From Actinomycetes bacterium (GTDB taxonomy: Bacteria > Actinomycetota > Acidimicrobiia > Acidimicrobiales > RAAP-2), in assembly GCA_025352305.1 (NCBI GenBank), contig JANXTQ010000207.1, positions 1 to 22,708 on the forward strand: a stretch of DNA of 22,708 bases, written 5' to 3'. Below the pieces are notes generated by a model. That model did not search any database and had not been told where the DNA came from. It saw only the letters and a program-made list of their open reading frames with translations. Shown here piece after piece: positions 1 through 8,300 of the stretch (its first letter is position 1; each line of letters opens with the position of its first letter). A program made the position numbers and the translations under genes.

Positions 1-2
1 GA

Positions 3-458
3 GAGCAAATGGGAGACAACAGTCCCGAAGTTCTTTGCTTCGGCGATGGACCCCTCTTTGACGAGTTGCGCGACCGGGCCAGTAGCGACTCATTGCGCCC
101 GTTGGCTCGGATACTGCCGTATCGCAGTGACGCCTCTTCATGGCTCGCGGCGAGTGATTTTTTTGTCCTGCCGTCACGGTGGGAAGGCCAGCCGCTCGTG
201 GTACTAGAAGCGCTCTCTCACTCGCTCAGCGTTGTGACGCTCACCGAAAGTGTTGATGACCTCATCGTCGACGGGCGAAACGGGCGCCAGGTTCACTCCG
301 TTGGCCAACTGGCATCGGTCATTGAACAGTGGAGTGTGAACTCTGCGAGTCGACCTCGCGATGACCAGCTGAACGCTCGACTGTTGCAGGAGCATTCACT
401 CGCAACAGTGGTCGATCGATACGAGGAGTTATACCGAGTCGGTTCTCTACGGACGTAA
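3..458 (+). CDS. Glycosyltransferase family 4, C-terminal part (5' end outside window)
   Basis: The reading frame is open from the left edge, so only the C-terminal ~150 residues are visible. They match the donor-nucleotide-binding half of GT-B, GT4-type glycosyltransferases. A strand reading VLCFGDGPLFDELR is the typical 'G.GP..' turn. SDFFVLPSRWEGQPLVVLEAL is the E-x7-E sugar-nucleotide motif (SRWEGQPLVVLEA), followed by the 'VVTLTES.DDLIVDGRNG' segment seen where GT4 proteins carry G-x-x-E-x-I-x-x-G-x-N-G. Such enzymes move a sugar from a nucleotide or lipid donor to surface glycans or glycolipids at the inner face of the membrane. Substrate and partners cannot be told from this fragment. 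It ends at TAA 456-458, and the following 200 bp are non-coding. Confidence 0.8.
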   Translation, partial: EQMGDNSPEVLCFGDGPLFDELRDRASSDSLRPLARILPYRSDASSWLAASDFFVLPSRWEGQPLVVLEALSHSLSVVTLTESVDDLIVDGRNGRQVHSVGQLASVIEQWSVNSASRPRDDQLNARLLQEHSLATVVDRYEELYRVGSLRT

Positions 459-665
459 CGCACTAAAAGTGTTACTGCTAGTCAGAAATCGAAATGGATG
501 CACTGACCAATTGGATGCTTGACGGTGCTTCGAGTCCTGCCCGTTGAGTTCAGGGGTCACGCCAATTGTCACCACTGCGCGAATGTGAGGTCGTAAGGTA
601 ACTGTTGGTCCGATCACCCATTGCCCGGTCGTGCAATGAGAATTTCGGCGTCAGGAGATCCTTCG
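459..665. other. Intergenic region upstream of the RDD-protein gene
   Basis: About 200 bp without a plausible gene. It holds the Shine-Dalgarno sequence AGGAG at 653-657, eight bases before the ATG at 666, which decides that start. A TAAGGT hexamer at 594-599 could be a -10 element, but no well-spaced -35 is evident. A weak imperfect hairpin (CACT-AAA-AGTG, 461-471) follows the glycosyltransferase stop, and an 8-bp palindrome CCAATTGG lies at 507-514. None is strong enough to call as a terminator or operator. Confidence 0.4.
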
Positions 666-1361
666 ATGTACTGCTCACGCTGTGGGACCCAGATGAATGA
701 CGCGGCGCTCTGTGCGACGTGCGGACAACCGGCAATGACGCCCGCCACGACGGCATCGTTGCCCCACGCTCCGCAGCTGACCAGCTACGCCACCCCGGGC
801 TCGCAAAAAATGACGTTCGATACGCAACTGCAGGTTCCCCTCGCGGGTTGGTGGCGGCGCGCGGGCGCCTCGGCCATTGACACCGTCGCCCTCTTCATCG
901 TGGGGCTCATTGTGCGCGCAATGGTGAAGGGAACTGCCGGTATCGTCATTGCTGCGGCGGTCAGTTTGGTCTATGCGGCGGCGTTGATTAGTTCAAAATC
1001 CGGACAAACCTTAGGCAACCGAGCACTGGGTACCCGGGTACGTGATCAACGTGGTGCCGACGGCGTATCGCTCGCTCGCTCGGTGATCCGATGGATGGTC
1101 CAACACCTTCCCGCCACTATTGCGACTCTGGCGAGCTCCGCTCGTTTGAGCGACTACACCAACTGGGTGCGACTGCATCCCAATCACTTCAACATCCAAT
1201 CAATTCCACCGCACATCGTGAGCGACATCCGTTTCGCGATGTTGTGCTGGCTGCCGGTGTTTATCTTCTTACTGGTCAATTACCTCAGTCCCCTATGGGA
1301 CCAGCGAAATCGAACAGTTCACGACATCGTGGCGGGCACCGTTGTTACCTACAGTCGCTGA
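666..1361 (+). CDS. RDD-family membrane protein with N-terminal zinc ribbon
   Basis: The 231-residue product starts with a four-cysteine zinc ribbon (C3xxC6 ... C16xxC19). A short Pro/Thr-rich linker follows, then an RDD domain from about residue 55. The name-giving residues are visible: Arg in AGWWRRAGASAID, Asp at the end of the same helix, the loop GQTLGNRALGTRV, and a terminal WDQRNRTVHDIVAGT. Three or so hydrophobic segments (about residues 70-110 and 195-215) are predicted membrane helices. RDD proteins are inner-membrane proteins of mostly unknown role, some implicated in transport. I chose ATG 666 because AGGAG sits 8 nt upstream and the zinc ribbon starts right there; an upstream in-frame start at 621 lacks this support. 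Its stop is one base from the stop of the convergent rhodanese-ThiF gene. Confidence 0.85.
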   Translation: MYCSRCGTQMNDAALCATCGQPAMTPATTASLPHAPQLTSYATPGSQKMTFDTQLQVPLAGWWRRAGASAIDTVALFIVGLIVRAMVKGTAGIVIAAAVSLVYAAALISSKSGQTLGNRALGTRVRDQRGADGVSLARSVIRWMVQHLPATIATLASSARLSDYTNWVRLHPNHFNIQSIPPHIVSDIRFAMLCWLPVFIFLLVNYLSPLWDQRNRTVHDIVAGTVVTYSR

Positions 1362-1362
1362 G

Positions 1363-2529
1363 TTAGCTCTTTAAAACGGCGTGGGGCAAGCAGAATTCGT
1401 CGTACTCGGCAATGACGATTGGTCCGGCGTTCTCTCCGCACGCGGGACACTCGGGGTCGCGTCGGACCTTGAAAGTTCTAAAACTTTCGTCGAGTGCATC
1501 AAAGCTGAGCAGACGGCCCGTTAGGGGATCTCCCAGATTCAAGATCAACTTGAGGGCTTCAAGCGCTTGAATCGAACCCACAATTCCCGGCAAAACTCCG
1601 AGCACTCCCGCTTCGGCGCAACTCGGCGCCAACTCGGCCGGCGGCGGCTCGGGGATCATGCAGCGATAGCACGGTCCGACGTAGGGATGGAAAATTGTGA
1701 CCTGTCCTTCGAATCGAAAAATCGAACCGTGAACGACCGGGATGCGCTTGATCAGTGCGGCGTCGTTAACGAGGTAGCGAGTGGGAAAATTGTCCGTTCC
1801 ATCAACAATGACGTCGTAGCCGTCAATAATGGATAGAACATTGTCCGCGCCGAGGCGAACGTCGTAGGTCACCACGTTCACGTCGGGATTCATGGCGGTC
1901 AACGTCTTTTTAGCGGAGTCGACCTTGCGCTCACCAATGCGGTCCAGGTTGTGAAGGATCTGGCGCTGCAGGTTTGAGGCGTCGACGACGTCCATGTCGA
2001 TAATGCCGATCGTTCCCACTCCGGCCGCCGCGAGGTAGAGGGCCGCCGGAGAACCGAGTCCGCCCGCACCGAGCAGCAAAACTTTTGCGTCAAGAAGTTT
2101 CTGCTGGCCTTTTTCTCCAACTTCGGGCAGCAACAGGTGACGTTGGTAACGGTTTCTTTGGTCCGCGTTCAACGTACGAGGCGTCGCCCAGATCAAACCA
2201 TCGTCTTTCCAGCGGTTAAAGCCACCAATGACCGAAACAACTTCCTGGTATCCAAGATCCTGCAGAGTCTTCGCGGCGAAAGCCGAGCGCACGCCGCCGG
2301 CGCAGTAAATCGCCACGGGTTTGGTCTTGTCGGGCAGCCGGCCCTCCACGGAGAACTCCAACTGACCCCGCGGTACGTGCACGGCCCCGGGCACTGCGCC
2401 CTGCTCGTATTCGTCGGGCTCGCGCACATCGAGCAGTTGGAAGTAGTCCAGGCGTGCGGCGACGTCGGCGGGCTCAATCTCAGTAATTTCCGCTTTCGCG
2501 GCGTTGAGTAGGTCTCGTGGTGACGGCAT
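1363..2529 (-). CDS. Rhodanese-ThiF/MoeB fusion: sulfur-carrier adenylyltransferase/sulfurtransferase (MoeZ-like, domains in inverted order)
   Basis: 388 residues. Residues ~15-115 form a rhodanese domain (LLDVREPDEYEQGAVPGAVHV; active-site loop YCAGGVRSA with Cys76). Residues ~123-388 form a ThiF/MoeB E1-like domain: start motif RYQRHLLLPEVGEKGQ, nucleotide loop GAGGLGS (154-160), DGTDNFPTRYLVND, and the structural zinc cysteines CYRC and CPAC. By family knowledge the E1 domain adenylates the C-terminal Gly-Gly of a ubiquitin-like sulfur carrier (MoaD, ThiS or CysO type), and the rhodanese persulfide converts it to a thiocarboxylate for molybdopterin, thiamine or cysteine synthesis. In MoeZ/MOCS3 the rhodanese is at the C-terminus; here it leads. 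No carrier protein lies in the window, so the pathway is undecided. The ATG is supported by AAGGAGG (2535-2541), five bases away. Confidence 0.9.
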   Translation of the reverse strand: MPSPRDLLNAAKAEITEIEPADVAARLDYFQLLDVREPDEYEQGAVPGAVHVPRGQLEFSVEGRLPDKTKPVAIYCAGGVRSAFAAKTLQDLGYQEVVSVIGGFNRWKDDGLIWATPRTLNADQRNRYQRHLLLPEVGEKGQQKLLDAKVLLLGAGGLGSPAALYLAAAGVGTIGIIDMDVVDASNLQRQILHNLDRIGERKVDSAKKTLTAMNPDVNVVTYDVRLGADNVLSIIDGYDVIVDGTDNFPTRYLVNDAALIKRIPVVHGSIFRFEGQVTIFHPYVGPCYRCMIPEPPPAELAPSCAEAGVLGVLPGIVGSIQALEALKLILNLGDPLTGRLLSFDALDESFRTFKVRRDPECPACGENAGPIVIAEYDEFCLPHAVLKS

Positions 2530-2613
2530 GGGGGCCTCCTTGGACCGTTCGAGACCTAAACCTTACCATTTTGGTCAGGAATTGATCCCCGCCTCTTTTG
2601 CTATACCCGTTCG
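2530..2613. promoter_or_regulatory. Divergent promoter region between moeZ-like gene and nitroreductase
   Basis: This 84-bp spacer must carry promoters for both strands. Rightwards, TATACC (2602-2607) stands six bases before the nitroreductase ATG with no Shine-Dalgarno between them, the arrangement expected for a leaderless transcript, although the last base departs from TAnnnT. Leftwards, the rhodanese-ThiF gene has a clear AAGGAGG ribosome site (complement of 2535-2541). Candidate -10 hexamers TAAGGT and TAGGTC lie further upstream on that strand, without a confident -35. Confidence 0.45.
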
Positions 2614-3216
2614 ATGGAATTAGCACATGCGCTGAGCGCTCGACGAATGGTTCGCAGCTTTGACGGCAGCGACGTGGACCTCGAAATCATTGAACAGATG
2701 TGCACCGAGGCGCTGCGTGCCCCCACCGCCGGAAACGCCGCGGGGACCAGTTTTGTGATTGTGTCTCAACGAGATGTGCCGCACTACTTTGCCGCGGCGA
2801 CGGACTCAGCGTGGCGAGACAGTGCACCGCGCTCGGCCGGTCTGATGCGCGCGGGCGCCGTGGTTGCATCGTTATGTCATCCCCCGACCTATCTCGCTCG
2901 TTACGGCGAATCCGATAAGCGGCGCTCCGCACTGAGCGAGCGAGAGAACTGGACGGTCCCCTACTGGTACACCGACGCCGCGATGGCCACGATGTCCTTG
3001 TTGCTGCTCATTGAAGAGGCCGGACTTGACGCGACGCTGTGGGGCAACTTTCGCCATGACGTCGACGTACTGTCATTTCTTGACGCTCCCGAGGGAACGT
3101 GCCTTTTTGGCACCGTGCTGATTGGACGAAGCGACGGCCACGACCGCCGCTCGGGATCCTTGGAGCGCAACGTCGCAGCGCGCGCTGAACGAGTTCGCCG
3201 TCTAGAGCTGCATTGA
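2614..3216 (+). CDS. Nitroreductase-family FMN oxidoreductase
   Basis: 200 residues, the usual length for the family. It starts with the FMN-phosphate-binding helix (ALSARRMVRSFDG, the R-R-x-x-R-x-F pattern), then ALRAPTAGNAAGTSFVIV. The C-terminal half has the AAMATMSLLLLIEEAGLDATLWG helix and a FGTVLIGRSDG strand resembling 'VIGYP' strands of the family. Nitroreductase-fold proteins are usually homodimeric cytosolic flavoproteins that reduce varied substrates with NAD(P)H; the physiological substrate cannot be read from sequence. The start ATG lies six bases after a TATACC hexamer. The 3' end overlaps the convergent aminopeptidase gene by 15 bp. A divergent member such as a coenzyme F420- or BluB-like enzyme is not excluded, but no distinctive motif points there. 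Confidence 0.82.
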   Translation: MELAHALSARRMVRSFDGSDVDLEIIEQMCTEALRAPTAGNAAGTSFVIVSQRDVPHYFAAATDSAWRDSAPRSAGLMRAGAVVASLCHPPTYLARYGESDKRRSALSERENWTVPYWYTDAAMATMSLLLLIEEAGLDATLWGNFRHDVDVLSFLDAPEGTCLFGTVLIGRSDGHDRRSGSLERNVAARAERVRRLELH

Positions 3217-4701
3217 GCGCAAGTACTCAATGATGGTGCGCGCACTAAATGCAGTCGCACCCTTGGTGTAGTAGCCGCGCACGGCGTCACATCGTCCGGG
3301 ACCCGCAATGTCAAAATGCGCCCACGGAAGTCCGTCGGTGAATCGACGAAGTAGTAGGGCAGCCGCGATCGAACCCGCCTTGCCCGGCTTGCCGATGTTT
3401 TTCATATCCGCCACGTCGGACTCAATATGGGCCTCGTAGTTGTCAAACAGTGGCAGTCGACACAGCGCTTCACCGCTGACGTCACTAGCGGCCATGAGCG
3501 CCGCCGCAAGATCGTCGTCGGATGAAAAGATCGCGGCCACCTCATCACCGAGGGCGACGACCTGTGCTCCCGTCAACGTCGCCACGTCGATGATGGCATC
3601 GGGGGATGCTTCCACCGCGAGTGACAAACCGTCGGCCAAGACCAGACGTCCTTCAGCGTCGGTGTTCAACACCTCAATGGTCTTGCCGTTTCGAATCGTG
3701 AGAACATCTCCCGGCATGATCGCGCGATGTCCGGGCAGATTCTCGGTGAGCGGGGCAATGACGGTCAGCTTGACGCGAAGCTCCAACTGCGCCACGGCGC
3801 TCAGGACGGCGAGAACAACGGCCGCGCCGGACATGTCGGTCTTCATCGTCATCATTCCTTCACCCGACTTAAGCGACAACCCGCCCGAGTCAAACGTGAT
3901 TCCTTTGCCTACGAGCGCCACGTGCACCAGTTCCGCCGAAGGATCCGGGTCGTAGGTGGCGTAAACCAGTCGCGGTGCCTGTGCGGAGCCACGGCTTACG
4001 CCGAGTAGTCCGCCGAGACGTTCATCTTCAATCTTGGACTCGGCCCACGACGCAATGCTGACGGTGCTGTGAGTTTCCATTTGACGAAGCGCCCGCTTGG
4101 CCAACTCTTTTGGAGTCATCTGTCCCGGAGGAGTGTCAACTAATTTTTTCGCCCAGTTGACAGCGTCGCCCACAATGGCACCTTCGCGGCAACCGGCGTC
4201 GAGAGCGTCGTGAAATTCAACGGTGGGCAGCGTGCCGACCGGAATAACCACGAACTCGGAGAGTTCATCGTTGGGTCCGTCAGAGAATTCGTACGACGCG
4301 AGCAGGGCACCCTCACCGAGAGCGCGTCCCACGCTGTGAGCATCAGTCACGTCTGCGGTGGCCAGAATGAGCGCCGCCGATCTATTTCCGGCACTGCGCA
4401 CCGCACTCGCCGCAATGCGGCGCCACTCGTCAATCGAGTTCAACAGTGCGTCGCCGCCACTGACGAGAGTCACGTCGGTCGTTGCGAACGAGCGCAGCAC
4501 TGTCGAAGAAGCGACGGTGGAACTGAGACCCTGTCGCTTGGCCCATTCAATGCCGTAACTCTGCGGCAAGGCGACCCCGCCAATAACGCTCGGCGTGAAA
4601 CTCGACACCGTGAACTGATCGTCGCTGGCGCGCGCCACAACGGCGACGAGCGCGAAGGAGTCCAACTCGTTCGGAGTACCGATTCTGACGGTGCGACGCA
4701 T
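3202..4701 (-). CDS. pepA: Leucyl aminopeptidase (M17 family, cytosol aminopeptidase)
   Basis: 499 residues, full length for M17. The N-terminal macrodomain-like part (1-~165) is variable. The C-terminal catalytic domain has all the metal and active-site motifs: VGKGITFDSGGLSLK (Lys266, Asp271), MKTDMSGAA (Asp289) and the family signature NTDAEGRLVLAD (Asp348, Glu350). The enzyme releases N-terminal residues from peptides using two divalent metal ions, normally as a cytosolic hexamer. The ATG at 4701 follows a weak purine-rich stretch (AAAGGCAGG on the minus strand). The gene begins 20 bp after the adenosyltransferase stop, so the two are probably co-transcribed, though no functional link is obvious. 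Confidence 0.95.
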   Translation of the reverse strand: MRRTVRIGTPNELDSFALVAVVARASDDQFTVSSFTPSVIGGVALPQSYGIEWAKRQGLSSTVASSTVLRSFATTDVTLVSGGDALLNSIDEWRRIAASAVRSAGNRSAALILATADVTDAHSVGRALGEGALLASYEFSDGPNDELSEFVVIPVGTLPTVEFHDALDAGCREGAIVGDAVNWAKKLVDTPPGQMTPKELAKRALRQMETHSTVSIASWAESKIEDERLGGLLGVSRGSAQAPRLVYATYDPDPSAELVHVALVGKGITFDSGGLSLKSGEGMMTMKTDMSGAAVVLAVLSAVAQLELRVKLTVIAPLTENLPGHRAIMPGDVLTIRNGKTIEVLNTDAEGRLVLADGLSLAVEASPDAIIDVATLTGAQVVALGDEVAAIFSSDDDLAAALMAASDVSGEALCRLPLFDNYEAHIESDVADMKNIGKPGKAGSIAAALLLRRFTDGLPWAHFDIAGPGRCDAVRGYYTKGATAFSARTIIEYLRSMQL

Positions 4702-4721
4702 GACAGCCTGCCTTTATCTTT

Positions 4722-5264
4722 TTACGAAGGTTCGCGTGCGGTGAGGTGAACCGATCCTTCGGCCCACCGCGCCAGCGTCCACGCTAAGTCACTTAAGCGG
4801 TTCAGGTAAGAAACAACGAAAGATCCTTCGAGCGCGTAGGCGACGGCCGCTCGTTCGGCGCGACGAATGACCGTGCGCGCCACGTCGAGTGCGGCCGAGA
4901 TCTGGTTTTCACCCGGCACCACGAACTCGGCGGGCATGGTTGTTTGTTCGGAGTAGTGATCAATGGCTTTTTCGAGCGCCTCGACCATTGAGCTCGTCAC
5001 CAGCGTCGCGTTTGCTTTGAGTTTGTGGCGATTTTGGGGCAACGTCGCCACCTCGGCCATGAGGACCCAGAGATCACGTTCCAGCGAAATGAGTTGTTCG
5101 TTGAGTACGGATCCGGCTTCGCTGAGTGAACGCGCCCAGCCCAACATCGCCTGAGCTTCGTCGACGGCTCCATTGACCTCAATTGGTTCAGAACTCTTCG
5201 CGACGCGGCCACCAAAGTACAGACCGGTCGTTCCGTCATCGCCGTCGCGCGTGTAAATCTTCAC
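4722..5264 (-). CDS. PduO-type corrinoid adenosyltransferase
   Basis: 180 residues. Family motifs are clear: the ATP-binding N-terminus TRDGDDGTTGLY, the GAVDEAQAMLG helix (canonically D-E-L-N), the VARTVIRRAERAAV helix with its conserved arginines, and YLNRLSDLAWTLAR near the C-terminus. These trimeric enzymes transfer the adenosyl group of ATP to Co(I) corrinoids, making adenosylcobalamin. The gene is divergent from cobalamin-dependent metH, consistent with an organism that salvages or makes B12. The start is GTG at 5264, the only one fitting the family N-terminus. No Shine-Dalgarno is present: TACGCT (complement of 5271-5276) lies exactly six bases upstream, suggesting a leaderless message, and the start is embedded in a 12-bp inverted repeat. 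Confidence 0.9.
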   Translation of the reverse strand: MKIYTRDGDDGTTGLYFGGRVAKSSEPIEVNGAVDEAQAMLGWARSLSEAGSVLNEQLISLERDLWVLMAEVATLPQNRHKLKANATLVTSSMVEALEKAIDHYSEQTTMPAEFVVPGENQISAALDVARTVIRRAERAAVAYALEGSFVVSYLNRLSDLAWTLARWAEGSVHLTAREPS

Positions 5265-5294
5265 GCTCGCAGCGTAATGGTCACGCTGCGAGCG
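5264..5294. repeat. Perfect 12-bp inverted repeat at the adenosyltransferase start
   Basis: CGCTCGCAGCGT (5264-5275), a 7-base spacer, then its exact reverse complement ACGCTGCGAGCG (5283-5294). The left arm touches the GTG start codon of the adenosyltransferase and covers its putative -10 hexamer TACGCT. It could be an operator at which a dimeric repressor blocks RNA polymerase, or an RNA hairpin if transcription starts upstream. The metH promoter lies ~45 bp to the right, so the site could affect both genes. Confidence 0.6.
5271..5276 (-). promoter_or_regulatory. Putative -10 hexamer TACGCT for the adenosyltransferase-pepA operon
   Basis: On the minus strand TACGCT is followed by GCGAGC and then the GTG start. 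The six-base spacing and lack of a ribosome site fit leaderless transcription. The hexamer lies inside the left arm and spacer of the 12-bp inverted repeat. No convincing -35 was recognised. Confidence 0.4.
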
Positions 5295-5336
5295 CTCAGA
5301 GTGCTCACGAACTTATGACTCACATATTCAAACAAC

Positions 5337-5342
5337 TAGCCT
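5337..5342 (+). promoter_or_regulatory. Putative -10 hexamer TAGCCT for metH
   Basis: TAGCCT stands nine bases before ATG 5352, with no Shine-Dalgarno between. If this is the -10, transcription would start close to the ATG, giving a leaderless or nearly leaderless mRNA. The whole spacer from the adenosyltransferase start is under 90 bp and too short for a full cobalamin riboswitch. Confidence 0.4.
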
Positions 5343-5351
5343 GTGTTGTGC

Positions 5352-8300
5352 ATGGAGACTGATCACCACCCGTTGCGGCCACGCCCGCGGGCCGATGATC
5401 CGTATCTGGCGGCCCTAGAGCGCGGCACCGTCATCTACGACGGCGCCACCGGGACAAATCTGCAACTTCGCGATCTCAGTGCTGGCGACTTTGGTGGAGA
5501 TGCGCTCGAAGGTTGCAACGAAATCTTGACGCTCACTCGACCCGACGTCATTCGTGATCTGCACCGCTCATTTCTCGATGTTGGCGTGGACGCCATTGAG
5601 ACCAATACTTTCGGCGCTTTTTCCGTCGTACTGGCCGAGTACGACATTGCGGATCAAGCCTTTGATTTGGCTCTGGCGTCCGCGACGTTGGCTCGTGAGG
5701 TCGCCGACAGCTATTCCACCCCATCGGCACGCAAATTTGTCGCCGGGTCCATGGGACCGGGCACCAAATTTCCTTCACTCGGCCAAATCAGTTACGACGC
5801 TCTCAGCGCGAGCTACGAAGAGCTCGCGTACGGGCTTTTAGAAGGCGGCGTTGACCTGCTGCTGGTCGAAACGATGTATGACCTGCTGAGCGGCAAGGCC
5901 GCGATCAATGCCTGCTTTCGCGCAATGCAGCGCCACGGACGAGTTGTTCCCGTCCAAGCCCAAGTCACCATTGAACTAACGGGTCGCATGCTGCCCGGCA
6001 CAGAGATTGGCGCAGCGATCACCGCGCTCGAGCCGCTCGGAATTTCGGTACTGGGGCTCAACTGCGCCACGGGTCCCGTGGAAATGTACGAACCTCTTCG
6101 TCAACTCGCCGACAGTGCTCCGCTGCCGCTGGCCTGTTTGCCTAACGCCGGACTACCGAGCGTGGTGGACGGACTCATGCACTACGACTTGACGCCCGAG
6201 CAGTTAGCCGAGCACCTCTCTCGATTCGTCGCGGAGTACGGCGTACGCGCGGTTGGTGGTTGTTGTGGCACAACGCCGGAGCATCTCGCCGCGGTTATTG
6301 ACGCCGTGCGACCGCTCACGCCGGGTGAGCGACGCCCGCAACTCGACCCCGCGGTTGCGTCGCTGTACTCGTCGACGCCGTATCACCAAGATCGTTCGGT
6401 CTTGCTGGTTGGAGAACGAACGAACGCCAACGGGTCCAAGAAGTTTCGAGACGCCATGCTCGTCGCTGACTGGGACACCTGCGTCGCAATGGCGCGCGAG
6501 CAGATCAAAGAGGGCGCTCACATTCTTGATGTCTGCGTGGACTACACCGGCGCCGACGGAGTCAGCGACATGCATGAAGTCATGAGCCGGCTCGCCACAC
6601 AGTCCTCGGTGCCGGTGATGGTCGATACCACCGAGATCGCCGTGGCTCGCTCAGCGCTCTGCTGGCTGGGCGGAAAAGCTCTTCTCAACTCCGTCAACCT
6701 CGAAGAGGGTGACGGACCGGGAACTCGTTTGGACGGTTTTCTATCTCTCGCGGCGGAGTTCGGCTGCGGCGTCGTGGCCACGTGTATTGACGAAGAGGGC
6801 CAAGCGCGCACCGCTGACTGGAAGGTGCGCGCAGCCCGAGCAATTACCGATCTCGCCGTTGAGCGCTACGGCCTGAGTCGTCACGACATTTTTATTGACC
6901 CGCTCGCGCTCCCGCTGTCAACGGGAATGGCCGAGTCGCGTCGCGATGGAATTGAAACGATTGAAGCTATCCGTCGAATCAAGGGAGAGCTGCCCGGCGT
7001 TCACACAATTTTGGGCCTCTCTAACGTTTCGTTCGGTCTGAATCCGGCCGCACGCCAGGTTCTCAATAGCGTTTTCCTGCACGAATGCGCCGCCGCGGGG
7101 CTCGATGCGGCCATTGTTCACGCCAGCAAGATTTTGCCGCTCGCGCGAATCGACGACGAGGTGCGCCAGATCTGTATGGACCTCATCTACGACCACCGCC
7201 GCGACGATTACGACCCGCTGCAAGAACTGCTGCGTCGATTCGAAGGTGTTTCGACGTCCGACAACGCCAAGAGCAATCTGGATGAACTGCCCTTGCATGA
7301 ACGCCTTCGGCGACGGATCATCGACGGCGCACGAGTGGGCCTGGAAGAGGATCTTCAGTTGGCGCTCGACGAACCCGTGGCGCCACTGGACATTGTCAAT
7401 GACATCTTGTTAGAAGGCATGCGCGAGGTGGGCGACCTTTTTGCGACGGGCGAGATGCAGTTGCCCTTCGTTTTACAAAGTGCCGAGACGATGAAATCAG
7501 CGGTGTCGTTTCTGGAGCCGTATATGGAGAAGAGTGACCAAGGCGGACGAGGCACCGTGGTGCTCGCCACCGTCAAGGGTGACGTGCACGACATTGGAAA
7601 AAATCTCGTTGACATCATTTTGACCAACAACGGCTACGAAGTCGTCAACCTCGGGATAAAAGTTGGCGTCAACGAAATGGTCGCCGCCGTCCAACAGCAC
7701 CACGCTGACGCGCTCGGCATGAGTGGCCTCTTGGTCAAGTCCACGCTCATCATGCGCGAAAACTTAGAGGTCATGAACGATCTCGGTCTGAGCAACGTGC
7801 CCGTACTGCTGGGTGGAGCGGCCCTGACCCGCACCTACGTGGAACGCGACATGCGTGAGACCTATCAGGGTCGAGTCTTTTACGGCAAGGACGCCTTCGA
7901 GGGACTTCGCGTACTAGACCGCCTCGGTGAACTGCGAAAGTCCGGTGAGATCGATGAAACGTTCGGACGCGAAATCTCGCAGCGCCGCGTGGCGCGACGT
8001 TCGCGTGACGGAGCGGGCGTTGCGCCCGACGGGCTGCCGACGAGAAGTCCGAGCGTCGTTGACACAAACGAGTTGTACACGCCACCCTTTATTGGTTCAC
8101 GCGTGGCCAAGGGTATGTCGATCGATGAGATATCAGAGTTCCTGAATCTCACGGCGCTGTTTAGAAACCAGTGGGGCTATCGACCAGAAGATGCTGAAGA
8201 TGACACGGCGTTCAAGGATCGTGTGAAATCTGTTCTGCGCGACCAGTTAGCCATGGTCAAAGAACAGAATCTCCTTATTCCCCAGGTCGTGTGGGGACAC

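Noticed and set aside
523..545. TTCGAGTCC-like string resembling a tRNA T-arm.
   Set aside because: The flanking bases do not form a T-stem, and no acceptor stem, anticodon arm or D-arm can be paired around it.
621..665. Upstream in-frame start for the RDD protein.
   Set aside because: It adds 15 residues of no family character before the zinc ribbon, while AGGAG is properly spaced for ATG 666.
5265..5351. Possible cobalamin riboswitch upstream of metH.
   Set aside because: The spacer is under 90 bp and lacks the conserved B12-box; a full cobalamin riboswitch would not fit. The inverted repeat looks like an operator instead.
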